Program-made: the position numbers and the translations under genes
Shown: one piece after another, positions 1 to 7,835 of the stretch
Numbering within the stretch: position 1 is the first letter of the stretch
Layout: each line of letters opens with the position of its first letter
Source of the DNA: Streptomyces monomycini
GTDB lineage: Bacteria > Actinomycetota > Actinomycetes > Streptomycetales > Streptomycetaceae
Direction: 5' to 3'
Length of the DNA stretch: 64,000 nt
Assembly (NCBI RefSeq): GCF_022271435.1
Contig: NZ_JAFIQY010000017.1
Location: forward strand, 93,151-157,150
The notes under the pieces: generated by a model
What the model saw: the letters and a program-made list of their open reading frames with translations, nothing else
Told to the model about the DNA's origin: nothing
The model's database searches: none

Positions 1-173
1 CGTACGTCGCCGAACTGCTCACCGAGGCCGGGTATGCGCGCGGCACCCGGGAGTTGGCCGAACAGCTCGTCCTGCTGATCGACGGGGCCCAGGTCACCGC
101 CCTGCGGGAACGTTCGGCGGCGCCCGCTCACCGGGCCAGGGCGGTGGCGGCCGCCCTCCTCGCGGCCGCGTGA
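1..173 (+). CDS. TetR-family regulator, C-terminal fragment
   Basis: This is the 3' end of a gene that begins before the window. It is read in the frame starting at base 3 and stops at TGA 171-173. The roughly 56 visible residues include LLIDGAQVTALRERS, typical of the last ligand-domain helix of TetR regulators, followed by an Ala/Arg-rich tail. The DNA-binding domain is not in the window, so ligand and targets cannot be judged. Its stop codon lies in the first unit of the tandem array at 165-265. Confidence 0.6.
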   Translation, partial: YVAELLTEAGYARGTRELAEQLVLLIDGAQVTALRERSAAPAHRARAVAAALLAAA

Positions 174-265
174 CTCCCCGGGCCGCGTGAACCCCTGGGC
201 CGCGTGAATCCCTGGGATGCGTGAATCCCTGGGATGCGTGGACCCCTCGGGCCGCGTGGCCCCCT
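165..265. repeat. 17-bp tandem array seeded on a stop codon
   Basis: Six consecutive units of 17-18 bp start at 165, 182, 199, 216, 233 and 251. The unit is close to gccgcgtgaacccctgg. The first unit contains the last two codons and TGA stop of the TetR fragment, so the stop triplet is copied downstream. Units 4 and 5 share a gccg-to-gatg change. The array ends about 30 bp before the stop of the convergent membrane-protein gene. Confidence 0.9.
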
Positions 266-296
266 CAGACTGTGTGACGCTCCTCGGCTGCGCGGC

Positions 297-803
297 TCAC
301 CGGAAACGGCGGTCGAGGAAGGCGAGAGGGGACTCCTGTTGCGGCGCGAAGGGCGTGCCCGTCTTCCGCGCGCGGTAGTAGATCAGCAGGGACTCGCCCA
401 GGAAGCTGACACCGATGGTGAGCTGGGTGGGCCGTGCGTACGGGTGCATCCCCAGGTGCTCGGCGACGACCCCGTAACCGGCCGAGACCAGCAGTGACGC
501 GATGACGACGAGGAACGTACGGCCGGTGTAGCGCTGCCACAGGGTGCCGTCCTTCTCGAAGAGGCGTACCAGGGCGCCGCGTGCGGCGCCGAGGCCAAGG
601 CCGAGGAAGGCGCCGGGGACCACCCAGGCGATGTCGGTGCCGGTCACGCCGTCGGCCTTGGTGATGAAGAGGACGCCGAGGCCGGTGAGGACGGCCGGGC
701 CCGCGAAGAGGTCGCGGACATTGACCGGTTCGCCCTTCAGCCGCTTGGCGACGACGAGGACGAGGACCACGGCGATGATCGCCGCGAGCAGCCAGCCGTT
801 CAC
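297..803 (-). CDS. DUF1453-like integral membrane protein
   Basis: A 168-residue protein starts at GTG 803 behind a strong AGGGGG ribosome site. It opens with a hydrophobic helix (LLAAIIAVVLVLVVAKRL) and has three or four more membrane segments; a conserved-looking GLGLGAARG loop lies near the middle. It resembles the DUF1453/CcdC-like membrane family, for which I know no established reaction. It is divergent from the TetR gene at 912, with repeated operator-like sequence between them, so it is a plausible target of that repressor. Confidence 0.65.
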   Translation of the reverse strand: MNGWLLAAIIAVVLVLVVAKRLKGEPVNVRDLFAGPAVLTGLGVLFITKADGVTGTDIAWVVPGAFLGLGLGAARGALVRLFEKDGTLWQRYTGRTFLVVIASLLVSAGYGVVAEHLGMHPYARPTQLTIGVSFLGESLLIYYRARKTGTPFAPQQESPLAFLDRRFR

Positions 804-859
804 GATTCCCCCTGACGGCGCCCTGGTGGCGGGCGCCCGACGTTGTTCCGGGCAACTTT

Positions 860-901
860 TTAGCCCACCCGTGCCAAAAACAATTTAGCTCGGTCGTGCC
901 A
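860..901. promoter_or_regulatory. Direct-repeat operator between divergent genes
   Basis: Two related 17-mers occur 25 bp apart: ttagcccacccgtgcca at 860-876 and ttagctcggtcgtgcca at 885-901. They sit between the start of the membrane-protein gene (803) and the start of the TetR gene (912). The surrounding A/T tracts contrast with the GC-rich background. This is the natural place for autoregulation by the adjacent TetR protein, but no binding motif is known to me. Confidence 0.5.
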
Positions 902-911
902 CAATGGCAAC

Positions 912-1526
912 ATGCCGAAGATCGTCGACCCCGAAGCCCGCCGCCAGGCCGTCGCCGACGCCGTTCTGCGCGTCATCGGGCGGGAGGGGGTGGAAGGCGC
1001 CTCGCTGCGCACCGTCGCCGACGAGGCGCGGCTGGCCGTCGGATCCGTGCGGCACTACTTCCGTGACCATGACGAGGTGCTGCTCTTCACGATGCGCGAG
1101 CTGAGCGCGCGGATCGACCGGCGCGTACGGGCCCACGTGGACGGCCTGCTCGACCCGGCCGCGCGGCGGGAGGCGCCCGCGCGGGTGGAGGAACTGCTCG
1201 GCGAGTTCCTCGCTCTGGACGAGGAGCGGCGTCAGGAGGCGGTGCTCTGGGCGGCGTTCTGCGGCGCGGCCCGGCTCCGGCCGGAGCTGCGGAAGTGCGC
1301 GGTGGAGCTGGAGACCGGCCTGCGAGCCCTGCTGGCGCGGGTGCTGCGCGGTGCGCAGGAAACCGGCGGTCTGCCCGCCGGCCTGGACGTGGACCTGGAG
1401 TGCCTGCGGCTGTCCGCCCTGCTGGACGGCCTCAACCTGCGCGCGATGCTGGAGCCGGAGTACGTCACTCCGGAAACGCAGCGGGCGGTGCTGCGCAGGC
1501 ATTTGCAGGGCTTGAAGGCGGGCTGA
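912..1526 (+). CDS. TetR/AcrR-family transcriptional regulator
   Basis: A 204-residue regulator. The N-terminal helix-turn-helix (about residues 10-55) reads GREGVEGASLRTVADEARLAVGSVRHYF with slight differences in spacing from consensus, a classic TetR HTH with the terminal HYF signature. The rest is an all-alpha ligand/dimer domain similar to BetI-type C-terminal domains. It is divergent from the DUF1453-like gene and probably represses it and itself through the repeats at 860-901. The ligand is unknown. The stop codon is embedded in a 15-bp sequence that recurs twice downstream. Confidence 0.85.
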   Translation: MPKIVDPEARRQAVADAVLRVIGREGVEGASLRTVADEARLAVGSVRHYFRDHDEVLLFTMRELSARIDRRVRAHVDGLLDPAARREAPARVEELLGEFLALDEERRQEAVLWAAFCGAARLRPELRKCAVELETGLRALLARVLRGAQETGGLPAGLDVDLECLRLSALLDGLNLRAMLEPEYVTPETQRAVLRRHLQGLKAG

Positions 1527-1690
1527 GGGCACGCGACGGGGCGAGCTGCGAGCGGGCTGCGGGCAGGTGGCAGGCGGGCTGAGGGCATACGGCGGGCAGG
1601 CGGCAGGCGGCAGGCGGGCTGAGGGCAGGCTGCGGGCACGCGAGGGGCAGGCCGGGGGCAGGCCAGGGGCCCACGGCGGGCACGCGAAAC
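1517..1690. repeat. G-rich minisatellite containing the TetR stop codon
   Basis: The 15-mer ggcgggctgagggca occurs exactly at 1517-1531, 1573-1587 and 1613-1627. The first copy includes the TGA stop (1524-1526) of the TetR gene. Between and after the copies are degenerate ggcaggcggg and cgggcacgcgagggg units up to about 1690. No gene is supported here; open frames across it are repeat artefacts. Confidence 0.8.
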
Positions 1691-1729
1691 AGGTCGACGC
1701 CACGAGCCCCCGTTCGGCAGCATTCCGTC

Positions 1730-2383
1730 ATGAGACAGCCTCGCCGACACCACTGGCCCCTCTACGGCATCCGCATCCGCACCCCGCGCCTCGAACTGAG
1801 CCTGCCCGGCCTCGACCTCCTCGACGACCTGGCCGCGGTCGCCGCCGACGGCGTGCACGACGCGGCGGAGATGCCGTTCACCGTGCCCTGGACGGACGCG
1901 GCCCCGGAGGAGCGCGGGCGCGCGACGTTCCAGCACGTACTCTCCACGGTCGCGGCGTGGCAGCCGGAGAGCTGGACGCTGAGCCTCGCGGTGACACGGG
2001 AGGGAAAGGCGGTGGGGCGCCAGGACGTGGTCGGCACCGCGTTCGGGGTGACCAGGGAGGCGGAGACCGGGTCCTGGCTCGGACTGCCCCACCAGGGCCA
2101 GGGCATCGGTACGGAGATGCGGGCGGCCGTCCTGCACTTCGTCTTCGACCGGCTCGGCGCGGACACCGTGACCTCCGCCGCGATGACGGACAACGCCCGG
2201 TCGCTGGCGGTCTCGCGCAAGCTCGGGTACGTACCGGACGGCGTGCAGGTCGCCGCGGTGCGCGGGCAGGCGCGGACGCTGCAACGGCTGCGGCTGGACC
2301 GGGCGGGGTGGGAGGCGCACCGTACGGTGCCGGTCGAGGTGGCGGGATGGACGGAGGAGTGCCGGGCGCTTTTCGGGGCGTGA
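1730..2383 (+). CDS. GNAT-family N-acetyltransferase
   Basis: A 217-residue protein of the RimJ/RimL-like GNAT type. It opens with YGIRIRTPRLELSLP, the usual first strand of this subfamily. The acetyl-CoA loop is seen as GLPHQGQGIGTEMRAAVL (the R/Q-x-x-G-x-G/A region), followed by AAMTDNARSLAVSRKLGY, the C-terminal motif before the last strand. It probably transfers acetyl from acetyl-CoA to an amine of a small molecule or protein N-terminus; the substrate cannot be read from sequence. It stands alone, followed by a hairpin at 2397. Confidence 0.85.
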   Translation: MRQPRRHHWPLYGIRIRTPRLELSLPGLDLLDDLAAVAADGVHDAAEMPFTVPWTDAAPEERGRATFQHVLSTVAAWQPESWTLSLAVTREGKAVGRQDVVGTAFGVTREAETGSWLGLPHQGQGIGTEMRAAVLHFVFDRLGADTVTSAAMTDNARSLAVSRKLGYVPDGVQVAAVRGQARTLQRLRLDRAGWEAHRTVPVEVAGWTEECRALFGA

Positions 2384-2396
2384 GCGGGCCGGAAGC

Positions 2397-2420
2397 GGCG
2401 CGGACGCCTGGGTCCGCGCC
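2397..2420 (+). terminator. Hairpin terminator after GNAT gene
   Basis: A perfect 9-bp stem, ggcgcggac (2397-2405) with gtccgcgcc (2412-2420), has a 6-nt loop. It starts 14 nt after the GNAT stop. There is no T-tract, as is common for terminators in this GC-rich genus. Confidence 0.65.
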
Positions 2421-2493
2421 GTGCCCGTACGGGTACGCTGGCGGCCGGCTTGATCAGTGGTTGGTCAACGTGAGGCGCACGCGGGGTGGAGCA

Positions 2494-3084
2494 GTGGCCG
2501 GAGCAGTCATCGCAGGAGCGGCCCGCCCGGTGACGCGCGCGCTCTCGGCGGCCGTGCTCGGCGTCGTGGCGCTCGCCACCGTCGGCTGTTCGGCGAAGTC
2601 CGAGGCGCAGCCGGAGGCGAAGCCCGAGCCCAAGCCGTCCCGTACCGCCCCCGCCTGCCCCGAGGACGGTGTCGTCATCAAGGGCTCTCCGGTGGACGCC
2701 GCCATGGGCACCCGCGCGATGGGCATCACCCTGACCAACTGCGGCGAGCGCCCGTACCAGGTGAACGGCTACCCGGGCGTCCAGGTACTCGACAAGGACC
2801 GCAAGCCGCTGGACGTGAAGATCAGCCACGGCTCGGACGTCGTGGACGACGTCGGCCCCGAGCCGGTGACGCTCAAGCCGGGCGAGCACGTCAGGGCCGT
2901 ACTGATGTGGCGCAACCGCGTGACGGACGCGACACACCCCGCGGTGAACGGTGCGTTCCTGGCGCTCACACCGGCCGCGGGCGGCAGCCGTCCGCAGCTG
3001 GTCCGTGAGCTGGTCGATCTCGGGTCCACCGGCAAGCTGGGCATCACGGCATGGCACCGGGAGGGGCCCAGACCGCGTACGTAG
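2494..3084 (+). CDS. DUF4232-like secreted lipoprotein
   Basis: Start GTG 2494 was chosen because GGGGTGGA precedes it at good spacing; GTG 2470 is an alternative. The product is about 196 residues. The N-terminus has a signal peptide ending in VVALATVGCSA, a lipobox whose Cys would carry the lipid. A Lys/Pro/Glu-rich linker follows, then a beta-rich domain with two Cys (ACPEDG, TNCGERPY) and the GERPYQVNGYPGVQVL stretch typical of DUF4232 proteins. It is probably tethered to the outer face of the membrane; the function is unknown. Confidence 0.8.
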   Translation: MAGAVIAGAARPVTRALSAAVLGVVALATVGCSAKSEAQPEAKPEPKPSRTAPACPEDGVVIKGSPVDAAMGTRAMGITLTNCGERPYQVNGYPGVQVLDKDRKPLDVKISHGSDVVDDVGPEPVTLKPGEHVRAVLMWRNRVTDATHPAVNGAFLALTPAAGGSRPQLVRELVDLGSTGKLGITAWHREGPRPRT

Positions 3085-3131
3085 TCCGGGCGGGCGTACA
3101 CCCCTTGTGCCGCACCGGACTCCCGGCCCGG

Positions 3132-4274
3132 CTACTTGTCGATGTCGCCGACCACGAAGAACAGCGAGCCGAGGATGGCGACCATGTCGGCGACGAGCGT
3201 CCCCGGCAGCAGCTCGGTCAGCGCCTGGATGTTGTTGTACGACGCCGAGCGGAGCTTGAGGCGGTACGGGGTCTTCTCGCCCTTGGAGACCAGGTAGTAG
3301 CCGTTGATGCCGAGCGGGTTCTCGGTCCAGGCGTAGGTCGTGCCCTCGGGCGCCTTCAGGACCTTCGGCAGGCGCTGGTTGATCGGGCCGGGCGGCAGCT
3401 CGGCGATCCGGTCCAGGCAGGCGTCGGCCAGCTCCAGGGAGTTGTGGGTCTGCTCCAGGAGGCACTCGAAGCGGGCCAGGCAGTCGCCCTCCTCGCGGGT
3501 CACCACCCGCAGCGTGTCCTGGAGTTCCGGATACGCGAGGTAGGGCTCGTCGCGGCGCAGGTCGAAGTCGACACCGGAGGCGCGGGCGATCGGCCCGGAG
3601 ACGCCGTAACCGTGCACCGCCTCGCGGCTCAGTACGCCGATGCCGCGCGTCCGGCCGCGGAAGATCTCGTTGCCGAGGACCAGCCGGTCGAAGACGTCCA
3701 TCCGGGAGCGGACCTCGGAGACGGCGTGCCGGGCGCGGCCGAGCCAGCCGGCCGGCAGGTCCTCCTTGAGGCCGCCGACGCGGTTGAACATGTAGTGCAT
3801 CCGCCCGCCGGAGATCTCCTCCATGACGTTCTGCAGTTCTTCGCGCTCGCGGAAGGCGTGGAAGACGGGGGTGATGCCGCCCAGCTCCAGGGGGTAGGAG
3901 CCGAGGAACATCAGGTGGTTGAGGACCCGGTTCAGCTCGGCGAGCAGCGTACGGGTCCACACGGCGCGCTCGGGGACCTCCATGCCGAGCATCCGCTCCA
4001 CGCCGAGGACCACGCCCAGCTCGTTGGAGAAGGCCGACAGCCAGTCGTGGCGGTTGGCGAGCATGATGATCTGGCGGTAGTCGCGTGCCTCGAAGAGCTT
4101 CTCGGCGCCGCGGTGCATGTAGCCGATCACGGGTTCGGCGTGCTGGATGCGTTCGCCGTCCAGGACGAGGCGCAGCCGCAGCACGCCGTGCGTGGAGGGG
4201 TGCTGCGGGCCGATGTTCAGCACCATGTCGGTGCTCTCCGCCGCGCCGCCGATGCCGACCGTGGTCTCCGTCAT
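3132..4274 (-). CDS. nuoD: Stand-alone NADH dehydrogenase subunit D paralogue (NuoD2-like)
   Basis: A 380-residue member of the complex I 49-kDa/NuoD family. N-terminal IGPQHPSTHGVLRL and YMHRGAEKLFE are the quinone-site hallmarks, and GDIDK at the C-terminus is the usual family end. It is shorter than main-operon NuoD proteins, and no other nuo genes are in the window, so it is a paralogue outside the operon. In the helix where Thermus Nqo4 has RMDYLHSF, this protein has RHDWLSAF, so the quinone-interacting Tyr is Trp79 here. The upstream neighbour on the same strand is a MidA-type methyltransferase. Whether it joins complex I or another complex is unknown. Confidence 0.9.
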   Translation of the reverse strand: MTETTVGIGGAAESTDMVLNIGPQHPSTHGVLRLRLVLDGERIQHAEPVIGYMHRGAEKLFEARDYRQIIMLANRHDWLSAFSNELGVVLGVERMLGMEVPERAVWTRTLLAELNRVLNHLMFLGSYPLELGGITPVFHAFREREELQNVMEEISGGRMHYMFNRVGGLKEDLPAGWLGRARHAVSEVRSRMDVFDRLVLGNEIFRGRTRGIGVLSREAVHGYGVSGPIARASGVDFDLRRDEPYLAYPELQDTLRVVTREEGDCLARFECLLEQTHNSLELADACLDRIAELPPGPINQRLPKVLKAPEGTTYAWTENPLGINGYYLVSKGEKTPYRLKLRSASYNNIQALTELLPGTLVADMVAILGSLFFVVGDIDK

Positions 4275-4400
4275 GGGAACAGTCTCGCAGTTCGGGCCGG
4301 GGGAGTCCGGTGGGGTCGGGCGGGGGCCGGACGGCAGACGGGCGACCGACGGGCAGGGCCGGGCGGCGGACGGGTTCTTGCCGGGCGGCGGACGGTTTCT

Positions 4401-5402
4401 TCAGGGGGTGAGGAGGCCCGTACAGACGCCGCCCACCGGTTGCAGGAGCCAGCCGAAGGAGCCGAGGCCCGCCGGGTCGGTCAGCTCCGCCGCCGCGCCC
4501 GCCGAGCCGAGGGCCCGTACGTAGGCGGCCGGGTCGCTGGACGCGAGGGAGAGCGGCGGGCGGCTGCCGTCGACGCCGAGGGCGTGCAGCGCCTGCCGCT
4601 GGGAGACGCGCTCGGCGCCGGGGCCCGCGCAGGCGTCCAGGGCGACGTGGGCGGTGATGTCGCAGGTCCCGTCGGGTACGGGACGCACCTCGCGGCCCTC
4701 GCGGAAGCCGGTGAGGGTGCCGAAGGGCGGGCGGGTGTCCCGGGTGTGCGCGTAGTCGGCGGTGGCGGCGAGGCCGGCGCGCAGGGTGCCGACCGCGCGG
4801 GACCAGGCCGCGTCGCGCGGGCGGCCGATCTCGGCGCGCAGCCCGGGGGCGGCGGCCGGCCGGGGCCACCACCGGGAGAGCCACTCGGCGTCCGCGCCGG
4901 TGACCGGGGTGCCGAGCCGCTCGGTGCCGTCCGGGCGGACCAGTACGTACCGGGGCACGCCGTCCTCGTCGGTCTCGGCGACGTCGACGGGGACGTTGTC
5001 GAGCCACTCGTTGGCGAAGAGCAGGCCGGTCAGGGAGCCGGGCGCGGGCAGGTCCGGGAGCCAGGTGACGCGGTCGTCGAGCCCGGCGGGCCGGGGGGCG
5101 CGTTCGACGGCGTAGGGGCGCACGCGGGAGCACACCGGCTCCGGGAGCGCCGCCAGTACTCCGGTCAGCAGCTCGCCACGCCCGGCGCCCACATCGATCA
5201 GCGCCAGCTCCGCCGGACGGCCCAAGGACGCGTCGACGCGGCACAGCAGGGTGGCGAGGGCTTCGGCGTACCGGGGGGAGACGTGCACGGAGGTACGGAA
5301 GTGGCCGGCGGGGCCCGGCCCGTCGCCGCTGGTGTAGAAGCCGCCGGGGCCGTACAGGGCCCGCTCCGTGGCGTCCCGCCAGCCGCACCAGTCGTGTGTC
5401 AC
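4401..5402 (-). CDS. MidA/NDUFAF7-type SAM-dependent methyltransferase
   Basis: Start GTG 5402 gives VTHDWCGWRDATERALYGPGGFY, 333 residues; upstream in-frame codons are repeat-like and were excluded. Family features in order are GPGGFYTSG, FRTSVHVSPRYAEAL, the SAM-binding LIDVGAGRGELL, ANEWLDNVPVDV, GTLTGFREGREV and CDITAHVALDA. DITAHV and NEW-DN-PV mark the MidA (DUF185, Methyltransf_28) family. In mitochondria the homologue NDUFAF7 dimethylates an arginine of the NuoD homologue NDUFS2. Here the gene lies directly upstream of a nuoD paralogue on the same strand, which suggests NuoD2 as substrate. Confidence 0.85.
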   Translation of the reverse strand: MTHDWCGWRDATERALYGPGGFYTSGDGPGPAGHFRTSVHVSPRYAEALATLLCRVDASLGRPAELALIDVGAGRGELLTGVLAALPEPVCSRVRPYAVERAPRPAGLDDRVTWLPDLPAPGSLTGLLFANEWLDNVPVDVAETDEDGVPRYVLVRPDGTERLGTPVTGADAEWLSRWWPRPAAAPGLRAEIGRPRDAAWSRAVGTLRAGLAATADYAHTRDTRPPFGTLTGFREGREVRPVPDGTCDITAHVALDACAGPGAERVSQRQALHALGVDGSRPPLSLASSDPAAYVRALGSAGAAAELTDPAGLGSFGWLLQPVGGVCTGLLTP

Positions 5403-5564
5403 CGCACCACGGTACGCGGGGGGCGGGTGGGTGTGCGGACGCGGGCGCGGACGACGACGGGGCCCGGTGCCAGGCCTGTCTCCACCTTGCGGAGTACTCC
5501 CGTCCTCCAGGATCGCCCGTCCGGTTGACCCGTACACCTATACGGCCTGCCTACGCTGGGTGAC

Positions 5565-6776
5565 GTGCAGCGTCTCTACGACTTCTTCCGCAGGCATCCG
5601 ACAGGGGTGGACACCTTCTGGGCCGTCCTCCTGTTCGGTTTCAACTGTCTGATGCTGGTCGCGTCGGCGGATGTGCAGAGCGAGCGCCGGACGATCCTCG
5701 ATGCTCTCGTCGTCGCCGCGATGTGCCTCACCGTCGCCCTGCGGCGCAAGGCGCCCGAGAAGATGCTGCTGCTGTCCGTCCTGGTCGGCCTCTGCCAGCT
5801 GGTGTTCGACGTAGAGCCGAATCCGTCCAACTTCGCCATGCTGGTGACCATTTACACGGTGGCCTCGGGTACCAGGCGCTGGGCCTCGCGTACCGCTCTG
5901 GGCGGTGCGCTGATCGGCCCGACGCTCTACGCCGTCCGCAACGGCAACGGTGAGGCTCCGCCCGGCAGCCTGTGGCAAGGGCTGTTCCTCATGGGGCTGC
6001 TCACCGTCCCCTTCGTGCTGGCGTGGGTGCTCGGCGACTCGGTCCGTACCCGCCGCGCGTACTGGGCCCAGCTGGAGGAGAAGGCCGCCCGGCTGGAGAA
6101 GGAGCGCGAGACCCAGTCGCGGATCGCGGTGGCCGCCGAGCGTGCCCGCATCGCCCGCGAGCTGCACGACGTCGTCGCGCACAACGTGTCCGTGATGGTG
6201 GTCCAGGCCGACGGCGCCGCCTACGTCCTGGACGCCGCGCCCGAGCAGGCCAAGCAGGCCCTGGAGACGATCTCCGGCACCGGCCGGCAGGCGCTCGCCG
6301 AGATGCGGCGGCTGCTCGGCGTGCTGCGCACCGGCGAACAGCCGGAGAGCGGCGAGTACGTACCGCAGCCCGGCGTCGAGCAGCTGGCCGACCTGATCGA
6401 CCAGGTGCGGGGAGCCGGACTGCCGGTCGACTTCCAGGTGGCGGGCGAACCGCGCCCGCTGCCCAGCAGCGTCGAGCTGACCGCGTACCGCATCGTGCAG
6501 GAAGCGCTGACGAACACCCGCAAACACGGCGGCCCGGACGTCGGCGCCACGGTCCGCCTCGCCTACCGGGACGCCGAGCTGGACCTGCTGGTCGAGGACG
6601 ACGGGCGCGGCGCCCAGCACGAGCTGTACGAGGGCGGCGGGGCGGACGGCCTCGGCCACGGGCTCATCGGCATGCGCGAACGCGTCGGCATGGTCGGCGG
6701 CAGCCTGGACGCGGGGCCGCGGCCGGGAGGAGGCTTCCGGATCAGCGCGGTCCTGCCGCTCACATCGGGGCAGTGA
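5565..6776 (+). CDS. NarL-type sensor histidine kinase
   Basis: 403 residues from GTG 5565. The N-terminal 170 residues hold four or five membrane helices with little extracytoplasmic sequence, so it probably senses within the membrane. A coiled segment (QLEEKAARLEKERE) leads to the HisKA_3 motif ERARIARELHDVVAHNVS with phospho-acceptor His201. The ATPase domain has IVQEALTNTRKHG (N box), DDGRG and GHGLIGMRERVGMVGG (G boxes). The response regulator follows 124 bp downstream on the same strand. The stimulus is unknown. Confidence 0.92.
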   Translation: MQRLYDFFRRHPTGVDTFWAVLLFGFNCLMLVASADVQSERRTILDALVVAAMCLTVALRRKAPEKMLLLSVLVGLCQLVFDVEPNPSNFAMLVTIYTVASGTRRWASRTALGGALIGPTLYAVRNGNGEAPPGSLWQGLFLMGLLTVPFVLAWVLGDSVRTRRAYWAQLEEKAARLEKERETQSRIAVAAERARIARELHDVVAHNVSVMVVQADGAAYVLDAAPEQAKQALETISGTGRQALAEMRRLLGVLRTGEQPESGEYVPQPGVEQLADLIDQVRGAGLPVDFQVAGEPRPLPSSVELTAYRIVQEALTNTRKHGGPDVGATVRLAYRDAELDLLVEDDGRGAQHELYEGGGADGLGHGLIGMRERVGMVGGSLDAGPRPGGGFRISAVLPLTSGQ

Positions 6777-6900
6777 GCCGGAGGCGACACCCCCTCCCCA
6801 CCCGTACGTACCCTGTTGCCGCGCCGGCGCCGGCCGGCCCTCCCGGCGCCGGGACCACCGGCTCCGCCACCCGCACCGCCGTTGAAAGGGACCTCCTGCC

Positions 6901-7587
6901 ATGACTGTCCGAGTAATGCTCGTCGACGACCAGGTGCTCTTGCGCACCGGTTTCCGCATGGTGCTGGCCGCCCAGCCCGACATGGAGGTCGTCGCCGAGG
7001 CCGGTGACGGGGTGGAGGCCCTGGAGGTGCTCCGGTCCACCAAGGTCGACGTCATCCTGATGGACGTGCGGATGCCGCACCTGGACGGGGTGGAGACCAC
7101 CCGCCGGATCTGTGCGGGCGGCCGGCAGGCGGACGCGCCGAAGGTGCTCATCCTGACCACCTTCGACCTGGACGAGTACGCCTTCTCCGCGCTCAAGGCC
7201 GGGGCCAGCGGCTTCATGCTGAAGGACGTGCCGCCGAGCGAACTGCTCGCCGCGATCCGCGCGGTGCGCAGCGGTGACGCGGTGGTCGCGCCCTCGACCA
7301 CCCGCCGGCTGCTGGACCGGTTCACGCCGATGCTGCCGGCGTCCGCCGCCGAACCGGTCCGCCCGGAGATCGGGCGGCTCACCGAGCGCGAGCGGGAGGT
7401 GCTGCTGCTGGTGGCCCAGGGGCTCTCGAACGGCGAGATCGCGGCGCAGCTGGTGCTGTCGGAGGCCACGGTCAAGACGCATGTGGGCCGGATCCTCACG
7501 AAGTTGGAGCTGCGGGACCGGGTGCAGGCGGTGGTGCTCGCCTACGAGACGGGACTCGTACGGGCCGGGGGCGGCGCGGGCGCGTAA
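6901..7587 (+). CDS. NarL/LuxR-family response regulator
   Basis: 228 residues. The receiver domain has acidic Asp9/Asp10, phospho-acceptor Asp55 in ILMDVRMP, a conserved Thr in ILTTFD and Lys108 in FMLKD. A LuxR-type HTH follows: LTEREREVLLLVAQGLSNGEIA then SEATVKTHVGRIL. The strong RBS GAAAGGGACC lies upstream of ATG 6901. It is the cognate partner of the kinase ending at 6776. Confidence 0.93.
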   Translation: MTVRVMLVDDQVLLRTGFRMVLAAQPDMEVVAEAGDGVEALEVLRSTKVDVILMDVRMPHLDGVETTRRICAGGRQADAPKVLILTTFDLDEYAFSALKAGASGFMLKDVPPSELLAAIRAVRSGDAVVAPSTTRRLLDRFTPMLPASAAEPVRPEIGRLTEREREVLLLVAQGLSNGEIAAQLVLSEATVKTHVGRILTKLELRDRVQAVVLAYETGLVRAGGGAGA

Positions 7588-7835
7588 CGGCGTACGGGGC
7601 CCGTGCACCGGTTGAGAAAGTCACCGTGGCGCGGGCCATGACGGGGCCTCACGGCCATGTGAAGGGGGCTCCGGGGCATCGGCAGCCGGGCCCGGGGGTG
7701 GGCGTCCGGGGTGGTCGCCGACGGCCTTCCGGCGCCCGTCCAGCCCTTTCACTGAACCGTCGAAAACCGCTCTGACCTGGGCAAATAACCGACAATGGCG
7801 GGGTGGAGAAAACGCCCGACAGCAGGAGCACACCG

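Noticed and set aside
1762..5388. A 1208-codon open frame on the minus strand and similar long frames across the window
   Set aside because: It is antisense or frame-shifted to recognised genes (GNAT, lipoprotein, nuoD, methyltransferase) and is Arg/Pro-rich, a typical shadow of high-GC coding DNA.
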